DNA of 64,000 nucleotides from Paraburkholderia piptadeniae (GTDB lineage Bacteria > Pseudomonadota > Gammaproteobacteria > Burkholderiales > Burkholderiaceae): NCBI RefSeq assembly GCF_900007165.1, contig NZ_CYGY02000056.1, forward strand, positions 1 through 64,000, given 5' to 3'. The position numbers and the translations under genes are program-made. Of the stretch, positions 8,696 through 17,348 are shown one piece after another (the stretch's first letter is position 1; every line of letters starts with the position of its first letter). The notes under the pieces were generated by a model. That model worked only from the letters and a program-made list of their open reading frames with translations. It searched no databases and was not told the DNA's origin.

Positions 8696-10447
8696 GTGAA
8701 AGAGACGAGCAAAGCAGCGCTGCGCCGCTCGCGCGAACCCGTGTTCGTGCAGCGGTATTTCTCCGGCGAGGGTGTCGATATCAGGCCGGGCGCCGATCCT
8801 CTGAGCGCTCACATGCGCCTGTTTCCCCGCGTGCGCCGGATCGTTCCGCACGACAATGCAGTGAAGATCACCGGGCTGCAAGACGCGTCGATGGACTTCG
8901 TGCATGCGAGCCATTGCCTCGCCGATCAGGAGCATCCTCGTCAGGCATTGGCCCGTTGGCTCGACCTGCTGAAGCCGGGCGGCTATGCGATCGTCACGGT
9001 GCCCGACGAAGACCTGTACGGCAAAGGCGAATGGCCGAGCCGCTTCAACCGCAATCACAAGGCGAGCTACACGGTCCACAAGCCGTCGAACGCACTGCCC
9101 AGGTCCATCAACGTGATCGATCTCGTGCGCGAGATGTCGCACGTGGCGGAGTGCGAGCGTATCGCGCTCGTGCGCGAACACTACGACGACGAGCGCCGCG
9201 AAGTCGATCAGACAGCGCACGGCGTCGCGGAATGCGCGATCGAGATCGTGCTGCGCAAACGTGACGTTCCTTCACTGGGCGCACAACTGGAGGCGGCATC
9301 GCGCGCGCGCAGCGTCAGTGAGAGCATTGCCGCATGCAAGGACGCGGTCCGGTTGTATCCGTATCGCTTCGAAGCCTATCACCGCACGATGATCGAAATG
9401 CTGCGCTGGAACGTGCCTGAAGAAGCGGACGCGTTTTTGGCTCAGGGTGTCGAGCACCTGCCCGGCGAGCATATGGCGCGCCTTTATCGTGCGTTGCATG
9501 CGATTTCGCGCGGCCAGTTGCAGCAAGGTTTCGTTTGGCGCGAGGCCCTGATGGCCCCGATGGGCTGGAAGCGACGCACCACCGTTGAACCGCCGTCGAC
9601 GGTGCCGGCATGGACAGGCCAATCGCTCGCTGGAAAGAGCATTGCAATCTGGAGCGAGTTCGGTTTGGGCGACGAGATCTTCTTTCTGCGCTTCGCGAAG
9701 ATCTTCCGCGAACAGTGTGGCGCGCGGCGTGTGACCGTCGTGTGCCAGACGCCGCTGCTCGATCTCTACAAGGCGTCGTGCGAGCCGGATGACGTGCTCA
9801 GCGTCGAGCAGATCGGCGCATTGCCGGCGCTCGACTACTGGGTGTTTCCGCATGCGATTCCCGCGCATCTGCCGCTCGACCTGGAGGCGTTGCCCGCGAC
9901 GGTTCCGTACCTGCACGCGCCGCGAGGCACGCCTTCGAAGCTTCCTCAGGTCGGTGCGGACAAGCTGAAGGTGGGCATCGTGTTCAAGGGCAATCCCACG
10001 CACGAGAACGATCATCAGCGGTCGATGCCATCGCTCTCCGCGCTCGACAGTCTGTTCATGCTCGAGGGCGTCGAGTTCTTCAGCCTGCAAAAAGGCGCGG
10101 GAGCCGACGAGGTGGCGGACTACGCGAAGAAGCTGCCGAATTTCCACGACGTCGGCGTGAGCCTGAACACGATGGCCGAGACGGCCAGCGCAGTCGAGGC
10201 GCTCGATCTGGTGCTGACCGTCGATACGTCCGTCGCGCACGTCGCGGGCGCAATGGGCAAACCCGTGTGGCTGATGCTCCCGTCATATGGCGACTGGCGC
10301 TGGCACTACACGCGCGAAGACAGTCCGTGGTATCCGACGATGCGGCTATTCCGCCGGCCCTTCGGATGCGACTGGTCGGAAGTCGTCGCGCGTATCAATG
10401 GTCACATGCTGCAGCTGATCGCCGAAAGAACGGAACGCAAGGAGTAA
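8696..10447 (+). CDS. Methyltransferase-like / TPR / GT9-like glycosyltransferase fusion
   Basis: A 583-residue protein starting at GTG 8696, seven bases after the stop of the upstream transferase. The N-terminal 190 residues resemble a class I SAM methyltransferase: a motif-I-like GVDIRPGADPL, which lacks the usual second glycine and so may bind SAM poorly, and LKPGGYAIVTVPDEDLYG. A helical TPR-like linker follows (about 200-300). The C-terminal half is a heptosyltransferase/GT9-like domain of the kind found in TPR glycosyltransferases, with GLGDEIFFLRF, VGIVFKGNPTHENDHQRSMP and VDTSVAHVAGAMGKPVW. In the tpsB-glycosyltransferase operon it could extend the first sugar or modify it by methylation; the substrate is unknown. 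Confidence 0.75.
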   Translation: MKETSKAALRRSREPVFVQRYFSGEGVDIRPGADPLSAHMRLFPRVRRIVPHDNAVKITGLQDASMDFVHASHCLADQEHPRQALARWLDLLKPGGYAIVTVPDEDLYGKGEWPSRFNRNHKASYTVHKPSNALPRSINVIDLVREMSHVAECERIALVREHYDDERREVDQTAHGVAECAIEIVLRKRDVPSLGAQLEAASRARSVSESIAACKDAVRLYPYRFEAYHRTMIEMLRWNVPEEADAFLAQGVEHLPGEHMARLYRALHAISRGQLQQGFVWREALMAPMGWKRRTTVEPPSTVPAWTGQSLAGKSIAIWSEFGLGDEIFFLRFAKIFREQCGARRVTVVCQTPLLDLYKASCEPDDVLSVEQIGALPALDYWVFPHAIPAHLPLDLEALPATVPYLHAPRGTPSKLPQVGADKLKVGIVFKGNPTHENDHQRSMPSLSALDSLFMLEGVEFFSLQKGAGADEVADYAKKLPNFHDVGVSLNTMAETASAVEALDLVLTVDTSVAHVAGAMGKPVWLMLPSYGDWRWHYTREDSPWYPTMRLFRRPFGCDWSEVVARINGHMLQLIAERTERKE

Positions 10448-10451
10448 AAAC

Positions 10452-10769
10452 ATGTTCGGACACTCTGTCGACAAGATGTTCAGTGGGTTGTTTCTCACTG
10501 CAATCGTCACCCTCACGATCCTGATGGTGATCCCTGCGTTGCCGGCTCCCGCATTGAATGGCAGCCTGGGCGCGCGGCAGATATTGATCGGCGTCGGCGC
10601 GGCCGCATGCATCGTGTTTCCGCGCCCGCTGCTGCTGCGCACGTTGCTGCGGGATCGCCGCAGCCCCTTCCTGCTCGATCAGGATATCGACAGCATGCTG
10701 ATCGGGCGCGCGATGGGTCTGGTGCTCGGCGTGACGGCGAGCCTCTGGATCTTCAATCTGCTTCGCTGA
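10452..10769 (+). CDS. Small inner-membrane protein of unknown function
   Basis: A 105-residue protein with a strong ribosome binding site (AAGGAG overlapping the end of the upstream gene, stop at 10447). Three hydrophobic segments are visible (about residues 10-32, 42-58 and 85-104), with a short basic and acidic loop RDRRSPFLLDQDIDS between the second and third. It is the last gene of the tpsB operon. No family was recognised. The tight spacing supports a real gene that works with the glycosylation or secretion genes. Confidence 0.65.
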   Translation: MFGHSVDKMFSGLFLTAIVTLTILMVIPALPAPALNGSLGARQILIGVGAAACIVFPRPLLLRTLLRDRRSPFLLDQDIDSMLIGRAMGLVLGVTASLWIFNLLR

Positions 10770-10856
10770 TTGCGCAGCGAGTGAAATTCGAATGAATTCG
10801 ATATGCGCCCGCTCGCCTGACAGTTAACGTTCATACGGTCTTGAAAGGAGAGTCAA

Positions 10857-11225
10857 ATGCCTTTTTTCCGCGAGCTGACCGATGAAGAGTGGGAGCGCGT
10901 TTCGCGACTGCTGCCGGAGTTGCGTCCCCGGCCGGCTTCGCGTGGCCGGCCATTGGCGAACACGCGCGCCGTGCTCAACGGCGCCTTGTGGGTCATCGTT
11001 CACGGCGCGACATGGGCCAGCATGCCGCGTCGATATCCTCCCTACCAGACGTGTCACCGGCGCTTCATGGCATGGCGCGATACGGGCGTGTTTCAGAACG
11101 TATTCGAAACGCTATACGGTGAGGACTGTACCGCCTTGCATCGTGAAATGGGTGCGCGGATACGCGCGCCGATACCCGCGCCGTCCGGCGTGGCCAATAC
11201 AAAGCCCCCCGCGTCAGCGATCTAG
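10857..11225 (+). CDS. Stand-alone DUF4096/IS5-type transposase N-terminal domain protein
   Basis: A 122-residue protein with a good ribosome binding site (GAAAGGAGAG). It matches the N-terminal helix-turn-helix part of IS5/IS402-type transposases: LTDEEWERVSRLLP, SRGRPLANTRAVLNGALWVI and the YPPYQTCHRRFMAW motif. The catalytic DDE domain is absent, and no inverted repeats or second ORF continue it. It ends in an unrelated Pro/Ala-rich tail. It could be a relic of an insertion sequence or a domesticated DNA-binding protein. Its position 62 bases before the tandem regulators on the same strand favours co-expression with them. Confidence 0.65.
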   Translation: MPFFRELTDEEWERVSRLLPELRPRPASRGRPLANTRAVLNGALWVIVHGATWASMPRRYPPYQTCHRRFMAWRDTGVFQNVFETLYGEDCTALHREMGARIRAPIPAPSGVANTKPPASAI

Positions 11226-11287
11226 CAGGCGCATCGTTGCGCGGGCCCGAGGCATCGGAATTGTTTAAATAAAATCAAAAACTACTC

Positions 11288-12001
11288 ATGCATATAGCGA
11301 TATTGCAGAGCGATGCCGCTCTTGCAAAGCATCTGGAAGTCAGCCTCGTCGATGCAGGTCATACGTGCACGCGCCAGGAAGATGGCTTGAGCATGTTGCG
11401 AATGTTGTCTCGTTCTTCCGTCGACCTGCTGGTGCTCGACTGGCGTGTTGGACGGCTTTCCGGCGCAGACATGTTGAGGAATATCCGCGCGACGGGCGAC
11501 ACGCGTATGCCCGTCATATTCGCTTCCCGGGACAACTCGGACGAAAGCGCAATGCGAGCGCTCACGCTCGGCGCGGACGACTACATCGGACTGCCCGTCA
11601 ATCTTTCGCTGTTCCGGCTTCGCGTCGATGCGCTGTTGCGCCGTTCCTACCCGCAGACAACCGACGACACCGAGTATCAGCTCGGCCCCTATCGATTCAA
11701 TCGAAACCGCCTTATGGTCTCGTTCCAGGGAGAGAGCGTGACCTTGTCGGATACGCAATTCCGCGTGGCCGAACTGCTGTTTTCGAACATCGGCCGCTTG
11801 CTGTCGAGAGACCATATTTTCGCCACGATATGGGGACGGGAATTCGTCGAAGCGACGCGAACGATCGACAGCCACGTATCGAGGATAAGGAGCCTGCTGA
11901 AAATCGACGGCAGTAGCGGATTCGAAATTCAATCGGTCTACAAGATCGGATATCGGCTGACGGACCTGAGAGCCGCCAATGCAGACGTAGTCGTCCCCTA
12001 A
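11288..12001 (+). CDS. Atypical OmpR/PhoB-family response regulator 1
   Basis: A 237-residue protein with an N-terminal receiver (about 1-118) and a C-terminal winged-helix DNA-binding domain (about 130-230, with SDTQFRVAELLFSN and RTIDSHVSRIRSLL). The phospho-acceptor Asp51 (LLVLDWR) is present. The N-terminal acidic pair is reduced to a single Asp (ILQSDAAL), and the conserved Lys that should follow GADDY is replaced by Leu (GADDYIGLPV). Phosphorylation-driven switching may therefore be altered. No partner kinase is adjacent. The stop codon overlaps the first possible ATG of the second regulator (TAATG at 11999-12003). Confidence 0.85.
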   Translation: MHIAILQSDAALAKHLEVSLVDAGHTCTRQEDGLSMLRMLSRSSVDLLVLDWRVGRLSGADMLRNIRATGDTRMPVIFASRDNSDESAMRALTLGADDYIGLPVNLSLFRLRVDALLRRSYPQTTDDTEYQLGPYRFNRNRLMVSFQGESVTLSDTQFRVAELLFSNIGRLLSRDHIFATIWGREFVEATRTIDSHVSRIRSLLKIDGSSGFEIQSVYKIGYRLTDLRAANADVVVP

Positions 12002-12036
12002 TGGACTCTCGCGATCAGGTTGTCAGGACGGAATAC

Positions 12037-12765
12037 ATGCGCGTCGCCATTCTTCAGCGCGACCTCGCTCAAGCGAATCTGCTCGAGCAGGCAATTATCG
12101 AAACAGGTCATTGCTGCCTGAAGTTTACTGACGGCCTCAGTCTGTCGGCCGCGCTCGGCAAGTCCAATGTGCATCTGGTGGTGCTCGACTGGCATGCATC
12201 GGCGCTCTCGGGCGCGGACCTGCTCAGCTCATTGCGGTACGTGCGAAGCGACCGGCTGCCCGTCATATTCGCGTCGGCGGATGTCTCCGAGCAGAGCGTG
12301 GTGCGCGCGCTCGCTTGCGGCGCCGATGACTATGTCGCGCTGCCATTGCGGCGCGCGGAATTCCGCGAACGGCTAAGCGCAGTGCTTCGCCGGGCTTATC
12401 CGGAAGAAACGGCGCAGCGCGAGTTTCGCGTCGGGCCATACGAATTCGAATCGTCGCGGCAAATGGTCAAGGTCGACGGTATTCCCGTGCTCCTCTCTCT
12501 CACTCAATATCGCCTCGCGTTGATGTTCTTCTTGAACCTCGACAAGGTGTTGTCGCGCGAGCACATCTTCTCTGTAGTGTGGGGCCGGGAACTCAGGGCG
12601 CCGACTCGCACGATCGACAGCACCGTATCGAAGCTACGCGTGCTGTTGCAGATAGAAGAGAAACATGGCTTCCGCCTGCAGCCCGTCTACAAGAACGGGT
12701 ATCGGCTGATGCGGTTGAAGAAGATGCACGGCGAGACCTTGATCCCGATTCTCGCCGCCGCATAG
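12037..12765 (+). CDS. Atypical OmpR/PhoB-family response regulator 2
   Basis: A paralogue of the preceding gene. The start at 12037 is chosen because it aligns with the paralogue (MRVAILQ versus MHIAILQ). An in-frame ATG at 12001 overlapping the upstream stop would add 12 residues and could allow coupled translation. The receiver has Asp51 (LVVLDWH) but, like its partner, has Leu instead of Lys after GADDY (GADDYVALPL). The winged helix covers about residues 125-230 (RTIDSTVSKLRVLLQ). The shared loss of the Lys in two tandem paralogues suggests the pair works by an unusual mechanism, possibly as a heterodimer. Targets are unknown; the glyco-adhesin operon lies immediately upstream. Confidence 0.85.
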   Translation: MRVAILQRDLAQANLLEQAIIETGHCCLKFTDGLSLSAALGKSNVHLVVLDWHASALSGADLLSSLRYVRSDRLPVIFASADVSEQSVVRALACGADDYVALPLRRAEFRERLSAVLRRAYPEETAQREFRVGPYEFESSRQMVKVDGIPVLLSLTQYRLALMFFLNLDKVLSREHIFSVVWGRELRAPTRTIDSTVSKLRVLLQIEEKHGFRLQPVYKNGYRLMRLKKMHGETLIPILAAA

Positions 12766-12823
12766 CGTTTCAGCCTCGACGTGGCGCTCCGGACGAGCGG
12801 GCGCACTGTACACAAAGGCCTCA

Positions 12824-13087
12824 TCAGCGAGGCAACGTTTTACTGCCCGCACGGCGACGGCACGCTCCGCTTACCTGAACCGGCTCGCACACCCATTCCT
12901 CTCGCCCGCTGTAGGCTTTATTCGAAGCTCTGGCATCGTCACTCGTCGATTGCGCCATGGTGAGCTTGCGCAGTTCGGATTCCGGCGTCGGATAGTGAGT
13001 CGCACGCGACGCGGCAAACGCTTTGGCCGCGCATGACAGTGCAAGCACAGCGCACGCCGACAGAAAAAGAAAAGTACTGACGCGCAT
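12824..13087 (-). CDS. Possible small exported protein
   Basis: An 87-residue reading from the ATG at 13087 gives a credible signal peptide (MRVSTFLFLSACAVLALSC, hydrophobic, ending near AKAFA) and a short mature part with two cysteines near the end (CEPVQVSGAC). The frame can start further upstream, at 13096 or 13126, but that only adds an arginine-rich stretch. No clear ribosome binding site is seen and no family is recognised. It points away from the regulators and toward them at its 3' end. Confidence 0.4.
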   Translation of the reverse strand: MRVSTFLFLSACAVLALSCAAKAFAASRATHYPTPESELRKLTMAQSTSDDARASNKAYSGREEWVCEPVQVSGACRRRAGSKTLPR

Positions 13088-13278
13088 GCGGACCATGCGG
13101 CGTCGGCGAAAGATGGGACGGGACATATTGCTTGTGTGGCGTTATCGCGCGGCAGATTCCGCGCGTAATCGCCATTGGGAAATGGAGTGGGTCGAGAGCA
13201 GAACTTTAGCGAGACATACGTGCCGCCGATATAGAAATCGGTTGAATTGCCGTGAACCCAATGATTCGTGCCGAACCG

Positions 13279-16200
13279 CTAATCGTGGAGCGATGCCATA
13301 TAAAGATCGCGCAGTTCCGTCAGCTCGGCCTGCAAGATCGATACGAATGTCTCGACATCTTCCGACCAGTTCGCAGATTCCCGGATCGCCGCGCGAAGCT
13401 CCTGACACTGGTCGTGAAGCATCGACGGCCCCAGCACCGACAGCCCGCCCGACACGCGATGCGCCCAGTGGCGCAACGCCTGCGTGTCGCGGCTCTCCCG
13501 AATCGGATGAAGTGCAGCGAGATCCAGGTCGGTCTGCTGCACGATCGTCCGGACGTAAGCGGCGGGCACAGGGGGAAACCTGGGCGGCAGTTCTTCGTCG
13601 TTATCGTCGCCCGGACCCTTGTCGTACTGCGTTTCGGGCGCACGTGCCAATACGGCCGCCAGCACCGATAGCGCAACGGGCTTCGTCAGGTAGTCGGTAA
13701 AGCCCTGAGCGCGTCCTTGCTCGACGTCCTGCGCACTCGCGCTCGCGCTCACCGCATAGACGGGCAGATCCGGCTCTTTCGCACGAATGGCGGCAAGCAG
13801 CTCGGCACCCGTCATCTCAGGCATGTCCATATCCGTCAGCACGATATCGACGTGGTGTTTGCCGAGCAGCGCGAGCGCTTCCTCGCCGTCGGCAGCTTCG
13901 ATCACTTTCGCGCCTAGCGTCAGAAGCTGATCGCGCAGCAGCCCGCGATTCAGCAGGTTGTCTTCGGCGACGAGAACCGCTGGCATCTCGTTCGTTTGCG
14001 GTCTCGCCGCGTGCTCTCTCGCGGCAGGCTCGAACAGTCGCGCCCTCGCGCTCGGTCCTCGCGTCAGCGACTGCACCGCCTGCCTGAAACCGCGCACGCT
14101 GAAGATGCTCACTTCGAGCGAGCCGTCGTCACGAATCACGGGGACCAGCGGACCGTCTTGCGTCATCCGGATCACGCGTGACGTGTCTTGCCAGACACGC
14201 CCGATATCGGCTGCTGAAAACTCATCGGTCGCAATGAGATATTCGCAGCCGTCGAGCTCCGTCACGCCATTGCCAGGGTCGACATAGGTGAACGAGCTGG
14301 CTCGCGGATCATAAAGGCAATCGAACCACTCGCGGTATTCGATTGCACGGCACAAAATGGCCGCGTGGCCCGCAAGCGGTTCGTCGCTCGGCCCCGCCGC
14401 CGTCGCCTCGCTACGCAACGGCAGCGAAACCGCGATGCGCGTCCCGACGCCTTCGATGCTTTCGACCGCGATCCGCCCTCGCATCAGCTCGCACAGCCGC
14501 GCGCAAATGGAAAGGCCAAGACCTGTTCCGCGCGCCTGCGTGAGACGGTGCCCTTCGCCCTGCGTAAACGGCTGAAAGAGCCTTTGACGCAACTCGTCGG
14601 GAATACCCACGCCCGTATCCGCGACGCTCAATTGAAGCGCTCCATCGCGCGAGTCCGCGCGAACCACGATCTTGCCGAAGTGCGTGAACTTGAGCGCATT
14701 GCCCAGCAGATTGTTCAATATCTGCGAGACGCGAATCGGATCGAACCACAGACGCTCAGGACACGCGCGATCGATCACGACGAAGAGCTTCAACCCCTGA
14801 CGGTTCGCAAGCGGCGCGTGCGCGATCATGACGCGAAGAATCAGCTCGCGGATGCAACCCCAGTCTTCCGCGAGACGCATCTCGCCGATATCCATCTTCG
14901 AGAAGTCCAGGACGTCGTTCACGACCTGCAACAACGCGCCCGCGGATGCCTGCATGGACTGGACCCGCGCGGCCTGTTCGGCGGCGAGCGGGCCGAGCGC
15001 CACCAGTTCGAGATTGCCGACGAGCGACGCGAGCGGCGTGCGGATCTCGTGACTCATCGACGCGAAGAAATTGAGCTTGGCCTTTGCCATGTTGTCGCTC
15101 GTTTCCTTCGCCGCGCGCAAGAGCCTTTCTACCTCGTGCTGCTCGGTGATGTCGGCGATTGCGCAGAAGAGCACATCCGTCTTGTTGACGACGGCGGGCG
15201 CAAACGCGATCTTCAGGTGCAGATCGTCCGCGCCGGGCCGCGGCTGCGAATATTCGAACTGTTCGATACCTGCATCGCTACGCACCGACGTTGGCGAAAC
15301 GCCGCGCTTTTCGAAGGCTTCGCACAAGCCGAGCGGCAATCGCGTCGGCGTTTCGCCCAGGTCGAGCACGGTGCGCGCGATCTGATTCGCCGCAATGATC
15401 CGGAAGTCGTATTTCAGGACGATGCACAATCCGACGGGCGTCGAATGCACCAGCAGGTGGTTGAGAATCTCGCCTTCCACTGCGAGGCATGCCTGATCAT
15501 AAGTGCGCGTGAGATAGCGATAATTCCAGTAACGGTACATCGCCAGCAGCAGGCCGACCAACGCCAGAGTCAGGACCAGAATGACCAATGCTTCGGTGCG
15601 CCTTGCTGCCAGATCCTTGTAGACAGGCAGCGAAAGCACGATGTGCCCGATGTCGAAGATCAGCGGCTGCGAGCGCGCGCCCCACCCATGCCCCGGAATC
15701 CAGCGAAAGACGCCCGCCGCTCCCGGCCGAAGATGTTTTTCCGCGTAGAAGACATTCGCGGCTGCGTCGCCGGCCAGCATCTCGCCTTGCGGGTCGAACA
15801 ACGCGGCATCGGACTCCATCGAATCCGGTATCGAGTCGGCAACCACACGGTCCAGATCGATTCTTGTCGCGACGAACGCATAGGGCTGGTCGTCCTTTGC
15901 GACAATCGAAAACGCGATGAACGTATGAGCGTGAAAGCCAAGCGAAGCCGGTGCCTTGAACCACATCGTGCGCCGCTCGCGCACGGCATCGAGTTCATCG
16001 ATATCGCGCGCCGCCATGGTTGCCTTTATCCAGTGCGCCAGCACCGTGAGCCGGTCTGCGCCATTCGGGTCGCGCACATTGGCATCTGCCGGGAAGAAGC
16101 CGTATCCGTACGACGCGCTTGCATCGAGCAGGCCGAATTGCAGCGTCGGCGTGCGGCTGCCGCGCGAGAGCAGTTGAACGGCTTCGTCACAGGCAAACTG

Positions 16201-16560
16201 GATACGCGTTTCGTTATGGTCGCGCCGCCAGGCGACGCACCTGTCGTCGCTCTTCCTGACGGGTGCACCGAGCAGACCCTGTCCGCTCAGTTCGAGCAGC
16301 AGGCGTCCCGTCGTCAACATGCTTTGCTGGGTGCCGATCGCTGCATTCACGTTGGTCGTCATCAGATGCGCCGCTTCCTGTTCACGCTTCAACGAGGTAT
16401 TCAGCAGCGTGAGTCCGGTGACAATCGCCGCCGATAGCGCCGCGACAATCAGCAATCCGACGGCAACGGAAAAGATGCGACGCTCGCGCTTCAGATTGCG
16501 CTCGAGCATCCGCAGCATCTCGAGGGGCGAATCCTGCCCTGAGGCGAAGAGACGCTCCAT
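13279..16560 (-). CDS. Hybrid sensor histidine kinase with REC and Hpt domains
   Basis: A 1093-residue membrane kinase. There are transmembrane segments at about 29-53 and 323-346, with a large periplasmic sensor between them. A PAS-like region and a HisKA domain follow, with His504 in MSHEIRTP; then a HATPase domain (NNLLGNALKFT, DTGVGIP, GTGLGLSI), a degenerate receiver-like stretch, a true receiver with Asp910 (LTDMDMPEMTG), and a C-terminal Hpt domain with His1034 (AHRVSGG). This is the layout of unorthodox kinases of the EvgS/BvgS/ArcB type. Its ATG overlaps the stop codon of the LuxR-type regulator by one base (TGATG), so the two are translationally coupled and very likely a phosphorelay pair. 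The signal is unknown. Confidence 0.9.
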   Translation of the reverse strand: MERLFASGQDSPLEMLRMLERNLKRERRIFSVAVGLLIVAALSAAIVTGLTLLNTSLKREQEAAHLMTTNVNAAIGTQQSMLTTGRLLLELSGQGLLGAPVRKSDDRCVAWRRDHNETRIQFACDEAVQLLSRGSRTPTLQFGLLDASASYGYGFFPADANVRDPNGADRLTVLAHWIKATMAARDIDELDAVRERRTMWFKAPASLGFHAHTFIAFSIVAKDDQPYAFVATRIDLDRVVADSIPDSMESDAALFDPQGEMLAGDAAANVFYAEKHLRPGAAGVFRWIPGHGWGARSQPLIFDIGHIVLSLPVYKDLAARRTEALVILVLTLALVGLLLAMYRYWNYRYLTRTYDQACLAVEGEILNHLLVHSTPVGLCIVLKYDFRIIAANQIARTVLDLGETPTRLPLGLCEAFEKRGVSPTSVRSDAGIEQFEYSQPRPGADDLHLKIAFAPAVVNKTDVLFCAIADITEQHEVERLLRAAKETSDNMAKAKLNFFASMSHEIRTPLASLVGNLELVALGPLAAEQAARVQSMQASAGALLQVVNDVLDFSKMDIGEMRLAEDWGCIRELILRVMIAHAPLANRQGLKLFVVIDRACPERLWFDPIRVSQILNNLLGNALKFTHFGKIVVRADSRDGALQLSVADTGVGIPDELRQRLFQPFTQGEGHRLTQARGTGLGLSICARLCELMRGRIAVESIEGVGTRIAVSLPLRSEATAAGPSDEPLAGHAAILCRAIEYREWFDCLYDPRASSFTYVDPGNGVTELDGCEYLIATDEFSAADIGRVWQDTSRVIRMTQDGPLVPVIRDDGSLEVSIFSVRGFRQAVQSLTRGPSARARLFEPAAREHAARPQTNEMPAVLVAEDNLLNRGLLRDQLLTLGAKVIEAADGEEALALLGKHHVDIVLTDMDMPEMTGAELLAAIRAKEPDLPVYAVSASASAQDVEQGRAQGFTDYLTKPVALSVLAAVLARAPETQYDKGPGDDNDEELPPRFPPVPAAYVRTIVQQTDLDLAALHPIRESRDTQALRHWAHRVSGGLSVLGPSMLHDQCQELRAAIRESANWSEDVETFVSILQAELTELRDLYMASLHD

Positions 16561-17225
16561 CAGGCAAGTCCCATCTCGGTTGCGTATTTGACGAGCTCAG
16601 CGTGATTCTCGACGTGCAGCTTGCGCATGGCCGAGCGCTTCTGCGTCGCGACGGTCGGCACCGAGCGGCTCAACGTGCGCGCGATCTCGGTCACGGAGAG
16701 ACCTTGCGCGAAGAGGCGCACCACTTCGAGTTCACGCGGCGAAAGCTTCTGCTCGCGGCCGAGGTCCTTCGTCCGCGCGCCTTCGCGCGCGAGACGCTGC
16801 TGGATCTTCGGCGAAATGACCGTTTCCTTGCTGACCAAAGCCCGCATGCAGATCTGCGCAAGTTCGGAGGTCGGCTCTTCCTTGCTCACGATCGCGGCAA
16901 CGCCCATCTTGCAGAGTTCGTGAAACATGCCGCCGCTCGTGACCATCGTAAAGACCACGAGCGGAATCTCCGGATGCGCGCGCCGAAGCATGCTGACGAG
17001 ACGCAGCCCGTCGAGCTCGACCTGCTCGTCGCCCTGCATCACGAGATCGGTGATGATGAGGTCGGCGGGTTCTTTTTCGAGCAGGCGAACCAGTTCCGCG
17101 CCCGAGTGGGCCGTTGCAGCTACCGTGTAGCCCGGTATGTCGGCGAACGTGTCGGAGATGGCCAAAAGGACGATCGGGTGGTCGTCAGCCAGCACGACCC
17201 GGACGTTACGCGTCGTGCCGCTCAT
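16560..17225 (-). CDS. LuxR/NarL-family response regulator (partner of the hybrid kinase)
   Basis: A 221-residue protein with a receiver domain: acidic pair in LADDHP, phospho-acceptor Asp60 in LIITDLVMQG, and Lys in the IVSKEEP stretch. It has a C-terminal LuxR-type helix-turn-helix (LSPRELEVVRLFAQGLSVTEIARTLSRSVPTV, about 155-190). It is the first gene of the two-gene unit with the kinase downstream. The BvgA/EvgA-like size and layout fit a global regulator. Palindromic sites such as TAGAA-N4-TTCTA in the adhesin locus would suit a dimeric LuxR-type regulator, but nothing here proves the link. Confidence 0.9.
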   Translation of the reverse strand: MSGTTRNVRVVLADDHPIVLLAISDTFADIPGYTVAATAHSGAELVRLLEKEPADLIITDLVMQGDEQVELDGLRLVSMLRRAHPEIPLVVFTMVTSGGMFHELCKMGVAAIVSKEEPTSELAQICMRALVSKETVISPKIQQRLAREGARTKDLGREQKLSPRELEVVRLFAQGLSVTEIARTLSRSVPTVATQKRSAMRKLHVENHAELVKYATEMGLA

Positions 17226-17348
17226 GAGCGCACCGAATGAAGAGCCGTTGGTATTTGCCTCGACAGATCGAACAGACGAACAGCATGGTTCATCACAATC
17301 TCCGCGGGTTGGGTATACGGCCCTTTACATTGTAAGACATGCCTGGTT

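Noticed and set aside
3093..8712. Long minus-strand frames opposite both HMW1C-like genes (3093-4823, 6748-8712)
   Set aside because: They resemble each other only because the sense genes do; composition is that of antisense shadows.
14365..16437. A 690-codon plus-strand frame
   Set aside because: Antisense to the hybrid kinase, Arg/Gln-rich, no ribosome binding site or domain.
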